Source: DASQFI01 sp035633215 (lineage in GTDB: Bacteria > Acidobacteriota > Vicinamibacteria > Vicinamibacterales > SCN-69-37). From it: a DNA stretch of 64,000 nt. Location of the stretch: the NCBI GenBank assembly GCA_035633215.1, contig DASQFI010000032.1, positions 124,001 through 188,000 on the forward strand, in the 5' to 3' direction. A program made the translations under genes and the position numbers. The notes under the pieces were generated by a model, which made no database searches, was not told the origin of the DNA, and saw only the letters and a list, made by a program, of their open reading frames with translations. This document shows, one piece after another, positions 28,121 through 36,386 of this stretch; position 1 is the stretch's first letter; each line of letters begins with the position of its first letter.

Positions 28121-28507
28121 GACACGACGTTTCGAGACTTGTCGTCTGTCAATGGTCGACTGTCAGCGGTCAGCTGTCTGCCCCTGGAAAGGCACTTGTG
28201 CTGAACGGCCTGCGGCCTCCGGGACTGACGCTCGAACCCGCCGCCTCCGTTCGCTCGGATTGCGTTCTGACGCTCAACGCGCCACTCCGCACACGGCGGA
28301 GCTGGCGCGTGCAATCCTCGCTCCCTGCGGCGCGGGTTCGTACTTCCGCTCATCGCGTCAGTCCAAGTCGGCCGCAGACCGTTCAACACAAGTGCCCTTC
28401 CAGCGTGTCTGAGCGTCCTGTTTCTGAACTCTGAGGTCTTGAGACCTAGCGAGACTTCCCGCGTAAATCCGCGACTTCAGTGGCATTCTTACGTCTTCCG
28501 AGGCTCA
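28121..28507. repeat. 216-bp imperfect palindrome and flanking iterated words
   Basis: The 387-base gap holds, at 28140-28182, iterated CTGTCA/GGTCAG words. From 28186 to 28401 there is a long inverted repeat: GGAAAGGCACTTGTGCTGAA at the left end against TTCAACACAAGTGCCCTTCC at the right end, GAACGGCCTGCGGC against GCCGCAGACCGTTC, and GCGCCACTCCGC against GGCGGAGCTGGCGC near the centre. No reading frame of note. The outer word GCACTTGTG resembles that of the 22785 hairpin. Confidence 0.7.
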
Positions 28508-28967
28508 ATGAGGGCACAACGAGCGGCCAGAGCATTGGGAGTGTCGGTGCTCGTGCGTGGAGTGCTGGCGCTTCTGTTCGCAGTTGCCGTTCAGGCGGTG
28601 GCGGGGCATTGGTCTCTCCGAACCACGGTCGGTGTAGTCACGGCCATGGTCGCGTTGCCTGCAATCGGCACGTTCGCGACAAGCTTGCCGATTCTTCTGG
28701 TGTTGAGTCGCAGACCCTCGCTCTCGAACAATCGGCTCCTCTCGGCAGCTTTGGGTGTTTGCGTGACCACCATTCCGTCAGTAACTGTCTTCGCGTGGCT
28801 CCTGAGCTTCGACGTTGATAGACCGACCACGATAAATCACCTGGGTGCAATCGGTATCAATCTGGGCCGTCGCGTTCGCGACGTCTGGAGCCGTGTTTGG
28901 CCTTGCATTCGGCAGCGGAGGCTTGAAAGGTTCGGTGCGGAGTCGAGACACGCTGGCCACCTCTTAA
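28508..28967 (+). pseudogene. small membrane protein gene with a frameshift
   Basis: ATG 28508 opens a hydrophobic protein (MRAQRAARALGVSVLVRGVL, three predicted membrane segments to about residue 105). Around 28815-28850 the sensible reading moves to the next frame, where VSIWAVAFATSGAVFGLAFG gives a fourth segment and the sequence ends at TAA 28967. The total of 460 nt fits one extra base. In the first frame the open reading continues to 29092 but reads as basic non-membrane sequence. No family recognised. It could be a real inactivation or a sequencing error. Confidence 0.5.
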
Positions 28968-29105
28968 CGCCAGAGGGTGGCCAGGGCCAGAGGCTCCTGG
29001 CGTGCTTCGTTGCTCGACAGGTCGGGCTTCAAGCCTTTCCGATCTGCAAACGCGTTATGCTTTCGATCCGCAGCGCCCGCCCGGGCGTGTGAGTGGAGGA
29101 TGGAA

Positions 29106-31040
29106 ATGAGCCGTAGATCATTTCGGACATCGCTGATCGTGTGCCTTGGCGTCGCCGCGCTTGCCGCCTCTCTCTGGCGGCCGTGGACGTTGCACGCGCA
29201 AGGGCTGGCACCGGCTGGCGGAAAGCTGGCGGCTGTCGCGCAGTCCGACATGAAGGAGTGGCTGTCATACCTCGCGTCCGATGCGCTGCTGGGCCGGCAG
29301 GTGTACACCGAGGGCTACGGGCTGGCCGCCGCGTACGTGGCCGAGCACCTGAAGTCGTGGGGCCTGAAGCCGATGGGCGACGCCGGATTCTTCCAGGCCG
29401 TCAAGCTGCGCAGCTATCGCGTCACGCGCAACTCGTCGGTGACGGTCGAGGTGAACGGCCAGTCGCGGACATTCCAGCACGGCGACCACGTGACGTTTCC
29501 GGCCAACGCCGGCGGGAAGCAGACGCTGACGTTCAACGGCGCGGAATTCGTGGGATACGGCATCTTCACCCTCGCCGGGCCGCAGACGAACAATCTTCCA
29601 TTCGACGACTACAAGGGCCGCGACGTCCGCAGCAAGCTCGTCGTGTGGCTGCCCGGCACGCCGTCGCTGCTCGTGCCGGCGCCGGACCCGACGCAGCCGG
29701 CAGCTGGTCGAGGCCGGGGCGGCGTCGGCGGCAACCGGCCCATCTACGCCGTGCAAAACGCCGGCGGCGCAGCCGTACTGAGCTTCGCGGGAGGGCCGGC
29801 GCTGGCAACCCCCGCGGTGCTGACGGGGCCGGCGCAGGATGCGCTTCTCAAGGCGCAAGCCGCGCTCACACAGGCGTCCGCGGCCGTGAGTGACGCGCAA
29901 GCGGCCGTGGCTCAGGCCATGGCTGGAGGCCGCGCGGGCGCGGGCGGTGGACGAGGTGGCGGCGGCGGGGCTGGTGGCGGAGCCGGACGTGGTCTGCCGA
30001 CCGCACCCGCGCCAGATTTCACCTCCGTGCAGAACGTCGACGCGAAGACCCCGCCGCTCGTGACCGCTGATGCCGAGTTCTTCGAGTTCCTGTTCTCCGG
30101 CGCGCCGGCGAAGTTCGCCGAGCTGCGCGCCAAGGCCGAACGCGGCGAGCAGATCGCTGGCTTTGCGGTCCCGGCGAAGATCTCGATCAACATCGATAAC
30201 CAGTACGAGCCCATCTCGACCCAGATGACCAAAAACGTCGTCGGCATGGTGGAGGGCTCGGATCCCAAACTGAAAGAGACGTACGTGTTCTTCGGTGCCC
30301 ACCTCGATCACACCGGCTACCGGCAGGCGGCCACGGCCGGCCGCGGCGGCGGTCGAGGCGCGGGTGCCGTGACCGCCAGCGGCGAGCCCGATCTCATCAA
30401 CAATGGCGCCGACGATGACGGATCGGGGTCGACGGCGTTATTGGGGATCGCGAAGGCGTTCGCGACGGGGCCGAAGCCGAAGCGCTCGGTCGTGTTCGTC
30501 TGGCACGCGGGCGAGGAGTCGGGCCTGTTGGGCTCGCGCTACATGGCCGACTTTCCCGTCGTGCCGCTCGAGAGAATCCAGGCGCAGCTCAACATGGACA
30601 TGATTGGCCGGAGCCAGGACGACAAACCCGAGTACGCCAACTCGGTGTTCGTCGTCGGCGCCGATCGCATCAGCACCGACCTCCACAACCTTGTCGTCGA
30701 CGTCAATGCGAAACAGAACAAACCGCTGAGTCTCGACTACGAGCTCAACGACCCGACGCCGCCGGCCGACACCCGGATGAACAACATCTACGGCCGCAGC
30801 GACCACTACAGCTATGCGGCCAAGGGCATTCCGATTGCCTTCTTCTTTACAGGCCTCCACGTGGACTACCACCAGCCCGGCGACCAGGTGGAGAAGATCG
30901 ACTTCCCGAAGCTGACCCGAATCGCCCAGCTGGTCTACGAAACCGGGTTCGCGATTGCCAATACCGACCGGCTGCTCGAGCGGGATAACCGGGGGCCGCG
31001 AGCCGGGAAGGGCTTTTCCGGCAAGATCGGCGGAAGATAG
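29106..31040 (+). CDS. exported M28-family zinc peptidase with PA-like insert
   Basis: 644 residues from ATG 29106, which has GGAGG six bases upstream; an in-frame ATG two codons earlier is too close to that site. A signal peptide (about 1-30, ending LHAQG) is followed by a PA-domain-like region (GAEFVGYGIFTLAG, DYKGRDVRSKLVVWLPG). Low-complexity Gly/Arg inserts lie near residues 200 and 280. The M28 core has FFGAHLDHTGY, NNGADDDGSGSTALLGIAKAF, WHAGEESGLLGSRYMADFP and LNMDMIGRSQ. The late HVDYHQPGD completes the metal site. Probably a periplasmic aminopeptidase. Confidence 0.92.
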   Translation: MSRRSFRTSLIVCLGVAALAASLWRPWTLHAQGLAPAGGKLAAVAQSDMKEWLSYLASDALLGRQVYTEGYGLAAAYVAEHLKSWGLKPMGDAGFFQAVKLRSYRVTRNSSVTVEVNGQSRTFQHGDHVTFPANAGGKQTLTFNGAEFVGYGIFTLAGPQTNNLPFDDYKGRDVRSKLVVWLPGTPSLLVPAPDPTQPAAGRGRGGVGGNRPIYAVQNAGGAAVLSFAGGPALATPAVLTGPAQDALLKAQAALTQASAAVSDAQAAVAQAMAGGRAGAGGGRGGGGGAGGGAGRGLPTAPAPDFTSVQNVDAKTPPLVTADAEFFEFLFSGAPAKFAELRAKAERGEQIAGFAVPAKISINIDNQYEPISTQMTKNVVGMVEGSDPKLKETYVFFGAHLDHTGYRQAATAGRGGGRGAGAVTASGEPDLINNGADDDGSGSTALLGIAKAFATGPKPKRSVVFVWHAGEESGLLGSRYMADFPVVPLERIQAQLNMDMIGRSQDDKPEYANSVFVVGADRISTDLHNLVVDVNAKQNKPLSLDYELNDPTPPADTRMNNIYGRSDHYSYAAKGIPIAFFFTGLHVDYHQPGDQVEKIDFPKLTRIAQLVYETGFAIANTDRLLERDNRGPRAGKGFSGKIGGR

Positions 31041-31045
31041 GTCAA

Positions 31046-31114
31046 TTACAAGACTTGGGCCCTCTTTCGCCTCAGTCTTGTAACCCACCTGCCAGTTGGG
31101 ACCGAGGCGAAAGT
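31046..31114 (+). repeat. overlapping alternative hairpins after the M28 stop
   Basis: TTACAAGACT (31046-31055) pairs with AGTCTTGTAA (31074-31083). The loop word CTTTCGCCTC (31064-31073) pairs instead with GAGGCGAAAG (31105-31114), so the two stems exclude each other or form a pseudoknot. The words TTACAAGACTTGGGCCC recall the AATACAAGACCTGACCCC arm at 35214. Possible terminator or decayed element. Confidence 0.5.
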
Positions 31115-31169
31115 CCCCGGAAAGTGGTGTCTAAAAAGGCCGAAACCCCTTCGTTTACGGGCATTTCCG

Positions 31170-31199
31170 TTGATTTTGATGTGTCCAATTCGCTACAAT
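31170..31199 (+). promoter_or_regulatory. candidate sigma-70-type promoter of carD
   Basis: TTGATT at 31170-31175 and TACAAT at 31194-31199 are separated by 18 bases, about 70 bases ahead of the carD start. Confidence 0.5.
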
Positions 31200-31268
31200 G
31201 TAAAGACGTTTCTGCGCGCGGAAAGCCAGCCGACGCATACCTGACACAACTCGCAGCCCGGGGGACAC

Positions 31269-31862
31269 GTGGCATTCGAAATCGGAGACAAGGTCATTTA
31301 CCCAAATCATGGTCTGGGTGTGATTGAGCGCATCGAGACCAAGACCATCATGGGCACCACTTGCGGCTTCTACCAGCTGCGGATGGCCAATGAGACGACG
31401 GTTTTCGTGCCGGTCGACAACGTCGACGGGGTCGGACTGCGCCGAGCGGTGAGCGACCACGAAGTCGAGCGGCTGTTCCATCTGCTGGGCGACGGCAAGA
31501 TCGACAGCCACCAGAATTGGAAGGGCCGGTTCAAGGACAACTCCGACCGGATGCGGACGGGCTCCATCTACGACGTCGTCGAGGTGCTGAAGAGCCTGAC
31601 CTTTCTGAGCAAGTCCAAGAGCCTCTCGTTCCGTGAGAAGAGGATGCTCGACCGCGCCAAGTTCCTCGTCGTCTCGGAGATTTCCGAGGTGCTCGCCGAG
31701 AAGACGCCGGCCGTCGAGGAGAAGGTCGACAAGGCGCTCGAGCGCTGCTTCGCCATGAAGGCGCGAAATGCCGCCCGGGCGAAAGCCGCGAGCGCGGCCC
31801 GCGCGAAGGCGCCGGCGCCGGCCGTGCGCGTGCCGCCTCGGCGCGCGGCTCGGGCTTCCTGA
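31269..31862 (+). CDS. carD: CarD-family transcriptional regulator
   Basis: 197 residues. The N-terminal RNA-polymerase-interacting Tudor-like domain is clear (FEIGDKVIYPNHGLGVIERI, FYQLRMANETTVFVPVDN). The C-terminal helical DNA-binding domain includes DRMRTGSIYDVVEVLKSL and LSFREKRMLDRAKFLVVSEI. A basic Ala/Lys/Arg tail of about 35 residues is an addition to the usual 160-residue length. CarD binds the RNAP beta subunit and stabilises open complexes at rRNA and other promoters. The GTG start gives the conserved first strand directly. Confidence 0.93.
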   Translation: MAFEIGDKVIYPNHGLGVIERIETKTIMGTTCGFYQLRMANETTVFVPVDNVDGVGLRRAVSDHEVERLFHLLGDGKIDSHQNWKGRFKDNSDRMRTGSIYDVVEVLKSLTFLSKSKSLSFREKRMLDRAKFLVVSEISEVLAEKTPAVEEKVDKALERCFAMKARNAARAKAASAARAKAPAPAVRVPPRRAARAS

Positions 31863-31864
31863 CG

Positions 31865-31919
31865 CCAAAAGGCACATGGCAAAAGGCAGAACACGTTTCT
31901 GCCTTCTGCCCTCTGCCTT
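31865..31919. repeat. AAAAGGCA-iterated hairpin between carD and plsC
   Basis: CAAAAGGCACATGGCAAAAGGCAGAA is followed by TTTCTGCCTTCTGCCCTCTGCCTT. AAGGCAGAA pairs with TTCTGCCTT around a short loop, and additional GGCA/TGCC words extend it. It could attenuate read-through from carD into plsC. Confidence 0.6.
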
Positions 31920-31922
31920 GAC

Positions 31923-32681
31923 ATGGTTTTTCTCGCAGCTCTTCGCACCCTCGCCACCGCCGTCGTCATTCCGCTCTACGTTCTCGTCCTTGGTCCGCCT
32001 GCGCTCCTGTGGACGCTGGCCTCGCGCGACACGCGCTTTCTGTTTGCCGTAGGCGCCGCGGGCGTGCGGCTGGGGTTCGCACTCGCCGGCGTGAAGCTGC
32101 GGGTCGTCGGCGAGGAGCACATCCTGCCTGGCGGCGCGGTGTACGCCTGCAACCACAGCAGCAATGTCGAAGCGCCGGCGGTCTTTCTGTCACTCGAGCG
32201 GCTGTTCCCGCGGGTCGCCGTGCTCTACAAGGCAGAGCTCAGGCGTTTGCCCGTACTCGTGTGGGCGTTTGACATAGGCGGGTTCGTTCCCGTCGAGCGG
32301 GCCAATCCGGATCAGAGCTGGCCGGCGGTCGAGCGGGCGGCGAAGAGTCTCGAGGCTGGAACGTCGTTCTTCATTTTTCCCGAAGGCACTCGGAGCCGGA
32401 CTGGCGAGCTGCTGCCGTTCAAGAAGGGCGGGTTCGTCATGGCCATCAAGGCGCACGCGCCGATTGTTCCCGTCGCCGTCTCCGGCGGCCTGAGCGCCAT
32501 GCGAAAGGGCAGCCGGGTCATCTGGCCTGCCGCCATCACGGTCGAGTTCCTTCCCGCTGTTTCGACGAAAGGCTGCTCGTTCGACGATCGAGACGCGGTC
32601 GTCGCGAGGGTGCGTCAGGTGATCGAGACGGCGCTGGAGAAGTCCCGTCGAGCGGGCGTCAGCCCTTCGTCCGGAACGTGA
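31923..32681 (+). CDS. plsC: 1-acyl-sn-glycerol-3-phosphate acyltransferase
   Basis: 252 residues with an N-terminal membrane segment (residues 1-25) and the PlsC acyltransferase domain. Motif I is NHSSNVEAP, in which the usual Asp of HxxxxD is Glu. Motif II is FDIGGFVPVER, motif III is FPEGTRSRTGEL and motif IV is IVPVAVSG. It transfers an acyl chain to lysophosphatidic acid at the inner membrane. The gene overlaps the convergent exported Ig-like protein gene by 23 bp. Confidence 0.92.
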   Translation: MVFLAALRTLATAVVIPLYVLVLGPPALLWTLASRDTRFLFAVGAAGVRLGFALAGVKLRVVGEEHILPGGAVYACNHSSNVEAPAVFLSLERLFPRVAVLYKAELRRLPVLVWAFDIGGFVPVERANPDQSWPAVERAAKSLEAGTSFFIFPEGTRSRTGELLPFKKGGFVMAIKAHAPIVPVAVSGGLSAMRKGSRVIWPAAITVEFLPAVSTKGCSFDDRDAVVARVRQVIETALEKSRRAGVSPSSGT

Positions 32682-33777
32682 TCGACGCCGGCGCCATGGG
32701 TGTACCGTCGGTCGCGGTGATCGCTGCGCCAAACGAGACGGTCACGGCAACGGCCGATGCGAGCGGCGACTTGAAGCGGATCTCGATTGCCCGGGTGCCC
32801 GAGTGATAGTTGACCTCGAATGGCGGCGCGGGGCCTGCGATGGGCTCCGCATACGTCACTTTCACGGCGCCCTCGAACGATGACTCTTTCATGTCCCTCG
32901 AAAACTGCACGCGGACGACGACGGTGGGATCGATGTCGGCTTCGTTATTGAGCGGTGCGGAGAAGATCACGGCAGGGGGCGGAAGGAGAGGCGGCGGCGG
33001 AAGAGCGACCGCCGGGGGTGCGTCGCTCTCGGGCTTGCTCGTGGCGAGTGTCGAGGCTTCGAGCCGGGGCAGGCCGTCCTCGAATCGAATCGTGCCCTGC
33101 GCTTCGAGCCAGGCGCCCGCCCCGCGCCGAGTCGTCGGGTCCAGGTCGAAGCCCCGCCCGCGGGGGCGGATTCCAGTGACCCAGATCGCGGCATCGGCCG
33201 CCTGCAGCACGAAATCCCACTGACTCTGACGCGGCCAGGCCGGCAGATCCCCGTAGAGGTTCTGCGCGCGGAATCGGCCGCGCACCGTCACGGATTTCCC
33301 GTCGAATGCCTGCGGATGGAGCGCGATTGTCCGGACCGACGGCGGGGTGAGCGAGGGCTCGTCGACCCAGGTCGCCGCCGTGAGGGCGAAGAGCGTGTTT
33401 CGCGCGGGCCAGCGGTCGCGCGAGAGCGTTTCAACGACCGCCCGCAGACCTGAAGCCGAGAGCCGTGTGTCGTCCTGAGAGAGCTGTCCGACATCGAACA
33501 GCAGACCTCTCAGCTCGACGGCTCTCGATGGCGGCCGGCCGTCGCGCGGCAGGACGATCAGCGTGCGCGTCGCATCTATCGGAATGCGCCAGATGCCGTC
33601 GATCTCCTCGGGCGCGCCGATCAGCGCCACGGTTCGGCCGTGATAAAAGGTCGGGTAGCGCTGGATGGTCGAGAGCGACGTCGACACGAGCTGTGCCGAC
33701 TGTGCGCGCCCGCCAGCGGACATCGCCGTTCCCAGGAACAGCGAGACCAGCGCGATCGGCCGCCACGAGCAGGACAT
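32659..33777 (-). CDS. exported protein with C-terminal Ig-like (SbsA/Big_5-type) domain
   Basis: 372 residues. The signal peptide ends near GGRAQ. The middle has two OB-like or bDLD-like beta domains (RYPTFYHGRTVALIGAPEE and LHPQAFDGKSVTVRGRFRA, both with a 'G-x-x-V-x-V/L-x-G' strand pattern). After a Pro-rich linker (VALPPPPLLPPPAV), the C-terminus has the Big_5 pattern FSAPLNNEADIDPTVVVRVQ then FSRDM and TFRTKG. Function unknown; likely periplasmic or surface. Confidence 0.75.
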   Translation of the reverse strand: MSCSWRPIALVSLFLGTAMSAGGRAQSAQLVSTSLSTIQRYPTFYHGRTVALIGAPEEIDGIWRIPIDATRTLIVLPRDGRPPSRAVELRGLLFDVGQLSQDDTRLSASGLRAVVETLSRDRWPARNTLFALTAATWVDEPSLTPPSVRTIALHPQAFDGKSVTVRGRFRAQNLYGDLPAWPRQSQWDFVLQAADAAIWVTGIRPRGRGFDLDPTTRRGAGAWLEAQGTIRFEDGLPRLEASTLATSKPESDAPPAVALPPPPLLPPPAVIFSAPLNNEADIDPTVVVRVQFSRDMKESSFEGAVKVTYAEPIAGPAPPFEVNYHSGTRAIEIRFKSPLASAVAVTVSFGAAITATDGTPMAPASITFRTKG

Positions 33778-33794
33778 GTCCTTGAGAATAGCGC

Positions 33795-33897
33795 GAGAGC
33801 CGTTCTCACTTTCCTGGAGCGGCCCGCCGGGCAGAATTCGGCCATCTGTCCGCGATTCGAGCGGTTTGGCAGGTCACGGAAGTGAGAACGGCTCGAG
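33795..33897. repeat. inverted repeat between the Ig-like protein gene and rex
   Basis: AGCCGTTCTCACTTTCC (33798-33814) is mirrored by GGAAGTGAGAACGGCT (33878-33893), a 16-bp stem with one bulge and a 63-base interior. It separates the divergent genes. Confidence 0.7.
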
Positions 33898-33995
33898 CCG
33901 ATCGCCGGCGTCCCGCGCCCGGGACCGATCGCGTTTTTGTCATTTCGATTCAGCGGAACCGGCAACAGCGGACCTCGCGTTAGAATCCTTCGCTT

Positions 33996-34670
33996 GTGAC
34001 CGGCAGGAACAAGCCCCGGGCGCCGACGGACCAGGTGTCGGAACTCACCGCAGGACGCCTGTCGGTGTACCTGCGCTGCCTGAATACGCTCGACGCGGCG
34101 GGGGTCAAGACCATTTCCTCCAAGGCGCTCGCCGAACAGTTCCAGTTGAACGCCGCGCAGATTCGAAAAGACCTGGCGTACTTCGGTGAGTTCGGCGTTC
34201 GCGGCGTGGGCTACTACGTCAAGGAGCTCAAGCGGCACCTGCGGATGATCCTCGGCCTCGATCGCACGGTGCGCGTCGCGATTCTCGGAGCGGGCAACCT
34301 CGGACTGGCGCTCGCCGACTACCCGGGTTTCCGGCAGGAAGGCTTCGCGATCGTCGCGCTCTTCGACACCGAGCGTTCGAAAATCGGCCGCAGGTCCAAG
34401 GGCGGGGTCCGCATCTTCGACATCAGCGAATTCCGGCGGAGCGTCAAGCGCGACAGCATCGACATCGCGGTCGTCGCGGTGCCCGCCGACTCGGCGCAAG
34501 GCGTCGTGAATGCCGCCGTCCACGCCGGTATTCGCGCGATTCTGAATTTCTCTCCGGGCGCGTTGAAAGTCCCGCCCGGCGTGAAGCTCAAGAACGTCGA
34601 TCTGACCGTCTCGCTCGAGAGCCTGTCCTTCTTCCTGGCCAGAGGTGAAGCCAATGGCGAGCCGGCGTAA
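33996..34670 (+). CDS. rex: redox-sensing transcriptional repressor Rex
   Basis: 224 residues. The N-terminal winged helix (LSVYLRCLNTLDAAGVKTIS, AEQFQLNAAQIRKDLAYFGEFGVRGVGY) precedes a Rossmann fold with VAILGAGNLGLALADY for NADH. The C-terminal helix (LSFFLAR) allows domain swapping as in known Rex dimers. Rex senses the NADH/NAD+ ratio and represses fermentation and respiratory genes. GTG start. It overlaps moaC by 17 bp, suggesting that molybdenum cofactor synthesis is under the same transcription unit. Confidence 0.94.
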   Translation: MTGRNKPRAPTDQVSELTAGRLSVYLRCLNTLDAAGVKTISSKALAEQFQLNAAQIRKDLAYFGEFGVRGVGYYVKELKRHLRMILGLDRTVRVAILGAGNLGLALADYPGFRQEGFAIVALFDTERSKIGRRSKGGVRIFDISEFRRSVKRDSIDIAVVAVPADSAQGVVNAAVHAGIRAILNFSPGALKVPPGVKLKNVDLTVSLESLSFFLARGEANGEPA

Positions 34671-35142
34671 GACCACCCTCTCGCATGTGGACGAGCGCGG
34701 CCGCGTGCGCATGGTGGATGTCTCGGCCAAGCCTGAAACCGTGCGCGAAGCCGTGGCGCAGGGCGAGGTTCGGATGAATGCCGAAGCGCGCCGCGCCATC
34801 CGCGCGCGCGCCGTCAAGAAGGGCGATCCACTGCAGACCGCGCGGCTGGCGGGGATCATGGCCGCCAAACGCACGTCTGAGATCGTGCCGCTGTGTCATC
34901 CGCTTCCGCTGACGCACGTGGACGTCGAGCTGACGCCGCGGCGCGACGGCTACACGATTACGGCGCGTGTCGGCACCGTCGGCCGCACGGGCGTCGAGAT
35001 GGAGGCCCTCGTGGCTGTTTCCGTCGCGGCGCTCACGCTGTACGACATGCTGAAGGCGGTGGACCGGGCGATCGTCATCGGGCCCGTGTTTCTCATCGAG
35101 AAGCGCGGCGGCCGGAGCGGCGAGTATCGTCGAGCCCGCTAG
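34654..35142 (+). CDS. moaC: cyclic pyranopterin monophosphate synthase
   Basis: 162 residues from ATG 34654, with AGAGG eight bases upstream (a GTG at 34645 is an alternative). Conserved MoaC motifs are LSHVDERGRVRMVDVSAKP, AARLAGIMAAKRTSEIVPLCHPLPL with the catalytic Cys-His region, GRTGVEMEALVAVSVAALTLYDMLKAVD and the closing basic tail. It converts the MoaA product to cPMP, the second step of molybdenum cofactor synthesis. The stop is at the edge of the nested hairpin downstream. Confidence 0.95.
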   Translation: MASRRKTTLSHVDERGRVRMVDVSAKPETVREAVAQGEVRMNAEARRAIRARAVKKGDPLQTARLAGIMAAKRTSEIVPLCHPLPLTHVDVELTPRRDGYTITARVGTVGRTGVEMEALVAVSVAALTLYDMLKAVDRAIVIGPVFLIEKRGGRSGEYRRAR

Positions 35143-35275
35143 CGCGGGTTTCGTTTTCATGTAGCCACAGGGGTCAGGTCTTGTATTGCAACATTTTTCG
35201 TGTGCCCCTCCAGAAAATGTTGCAATACAAGACCTGACCCCTGTGGCCTAGCTGCTGTAAAAAACCGCGCTAGCT
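35140..35275. repeat. nested perfect hairpin downstream of moaC
   Basis: Inner arms of 34 bases (35164-35197 and 35214-35247) are exact inverse copies: GCCACAGGGGTCAGGTCTTG then TATTGCAACATTTT. Outer words GCTAGCGCGG and CCGCGCTAGC extend the symmetry to 35140-35275 and include the moaC stop. The GGGGTCAGGTCTTG core is shared with the palindrome at 15753-15875 (GGGGCAGGTCTTG), so these are two members of one family. Confidence 0.85.
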
Positions 35276-35293
35276 GATTCCCGGGGTGTCCAA

Positions 35294-36271
35294 GTGCGTG
35301 TTGTCGTTGCCGTTCACGATCCGCCCGTGTGGACCATGCCTGCGGAGCAGGTCGCGCGGATTGCGTCGCGGCTGCCCGACGACGACGTCGTCGGGGCGCT
35401 GGAGCCGGACGAGCGCCGGCGCGAGTTCCCCATGGCAGAGGTCATCGTTACGACGCGCCTCAAGGGCGACGAGTTCGCCCTCGCGCGCCGGCTGCGCTGG
35501 ATTCACACGACTGCGGTGGGCGTGGGGCCGCTCCTGTCGCGGGAGGCGGTCGCGAGCGATGTCGTGATCACGAACGCCCGGGGCAGCCACAGCGAGGCGA
35601 TCGCGGAACACGCCATCGCGCTCGTGCTGGCGCTTCGTCGGCACCTCCACATTGCCGCGGCTCGGCAGGCGGCCCGCGAGTGGGCGCAGATCGAGCTCCA
35701 GGCGCGCCGGGTCGCGACGCTGCCGCATTCGCGCCTGCTCGTCGTCGGGCTCGGATCGATCGGGTCGCGCGTGGCCGCGCTCGGTCGCGGGCTCGGCATG
35801 CACGTGACGGGCGTACGCCGCCGGCTCGACCAGCCGGTGCCCGATGGGGTGTCCGAGGTCGTGGCGCCCGAGCAGCTTCGTGAGGCGCTCGGTCGGGCGG
35901 ACGCAGTCGTCCTCGCCGTTCCGCGGACGAGCGAAACGCGCGCGCTCATCGGCGAGCCGGAATTCGAGGCGATGCGGCCGTCGGCCGTGCTGGTCAACAT
36001 CGCCCGTGGCCGGTTGATCGACGATGCGGCATTGCTTCGGGCGGTCGAGTCAGGAAGGATTGCGGGCGCCGGGCTCGACGCCTTCCAGGAGGAGCCGCTG
36101 CCGCCGTCGCATCCGCTCTGGACCGCGCCGAACGTCCTGATCACGCCGCACACGGCGGCGTTTGCCGGCGACTACTGGCCGCCGGTCGTCGAGCAGTTCC
36201 TGGAGAACATGCGGCTCTACAAAAAGGGCGAGCCGCTGATCAACGTCGTGGACAAGAAAGCAGGATACTGA
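35294..36271 (+). CDS. D-2-hydroxyacid dehydrogenase (NAD-dependent)
   Basis: 325 residues. The NAD-binding motif is LLVVGLGSIGSRVAALG; the catalytic trio is Arg in VNIARGRLIDD, Glu in GLDAFQEEPLP and His in LITPHTAA. The N-terminal catalytic domain is somewhat short, as in the GhrA/hydroxypyruvate reductase group. Substrate is not predictable from sequence; glyoxylate/hydroxypyruvate are common. GTG start at 35294. Confidence 0.9.
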   Translation: MRVVVAVHDPPVWTMPAEQVARIASRLPDDDVVGALEPDERRREFPMAEVIVTTRLKGDEFALARRLRWIHTTAVGVGPLLSREAVASDVVITNARGSHSEAIAEHAIALVLALRRHLHIAAARQAAREWAQIELQARRVATLPHSRLLVVGLGSIGSRVAALGRGLGMHVTGVRRRLDQPVPDGVSEVVAPEQLREALGRADAVVLAVPRTSETRALIGEPEFEAMRPSAVLVNIARGRLIDDAALLRAVESGRIAGAGLDAFQEEPLPPSHPLWTAPNVLITPHTAAFAGDYWPPVVEQFLENMRLYKKGEPLINVVDKKAGY

Positions 36272-36380
36272 GGCCTGACGCGAGCGAGCTGTGCGAGCGA
36301 GCCACGCGAACGGAGCGGGGCGTGAGGGGTCCCCGCGAGTGAGCGTGTAAGGGGTCTGGGGACGAAGTCCCCAGATCAAT
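36272..36380. repeat. dispersed intergenic repeat, copy 2
   Basis: Contains GCGAACGGAGCGGGG, CCCCGCGAGTGAGCG and GGGGACGAAGTCCCC in the same order as the reverse complement of 2575-2690. It lies between the dehydrogenase and the acyl-CoA ligase genes, ending 7 bases before the ligase start. Confidence 0.6.
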
Positions 36381-36386
36381 GACCTG

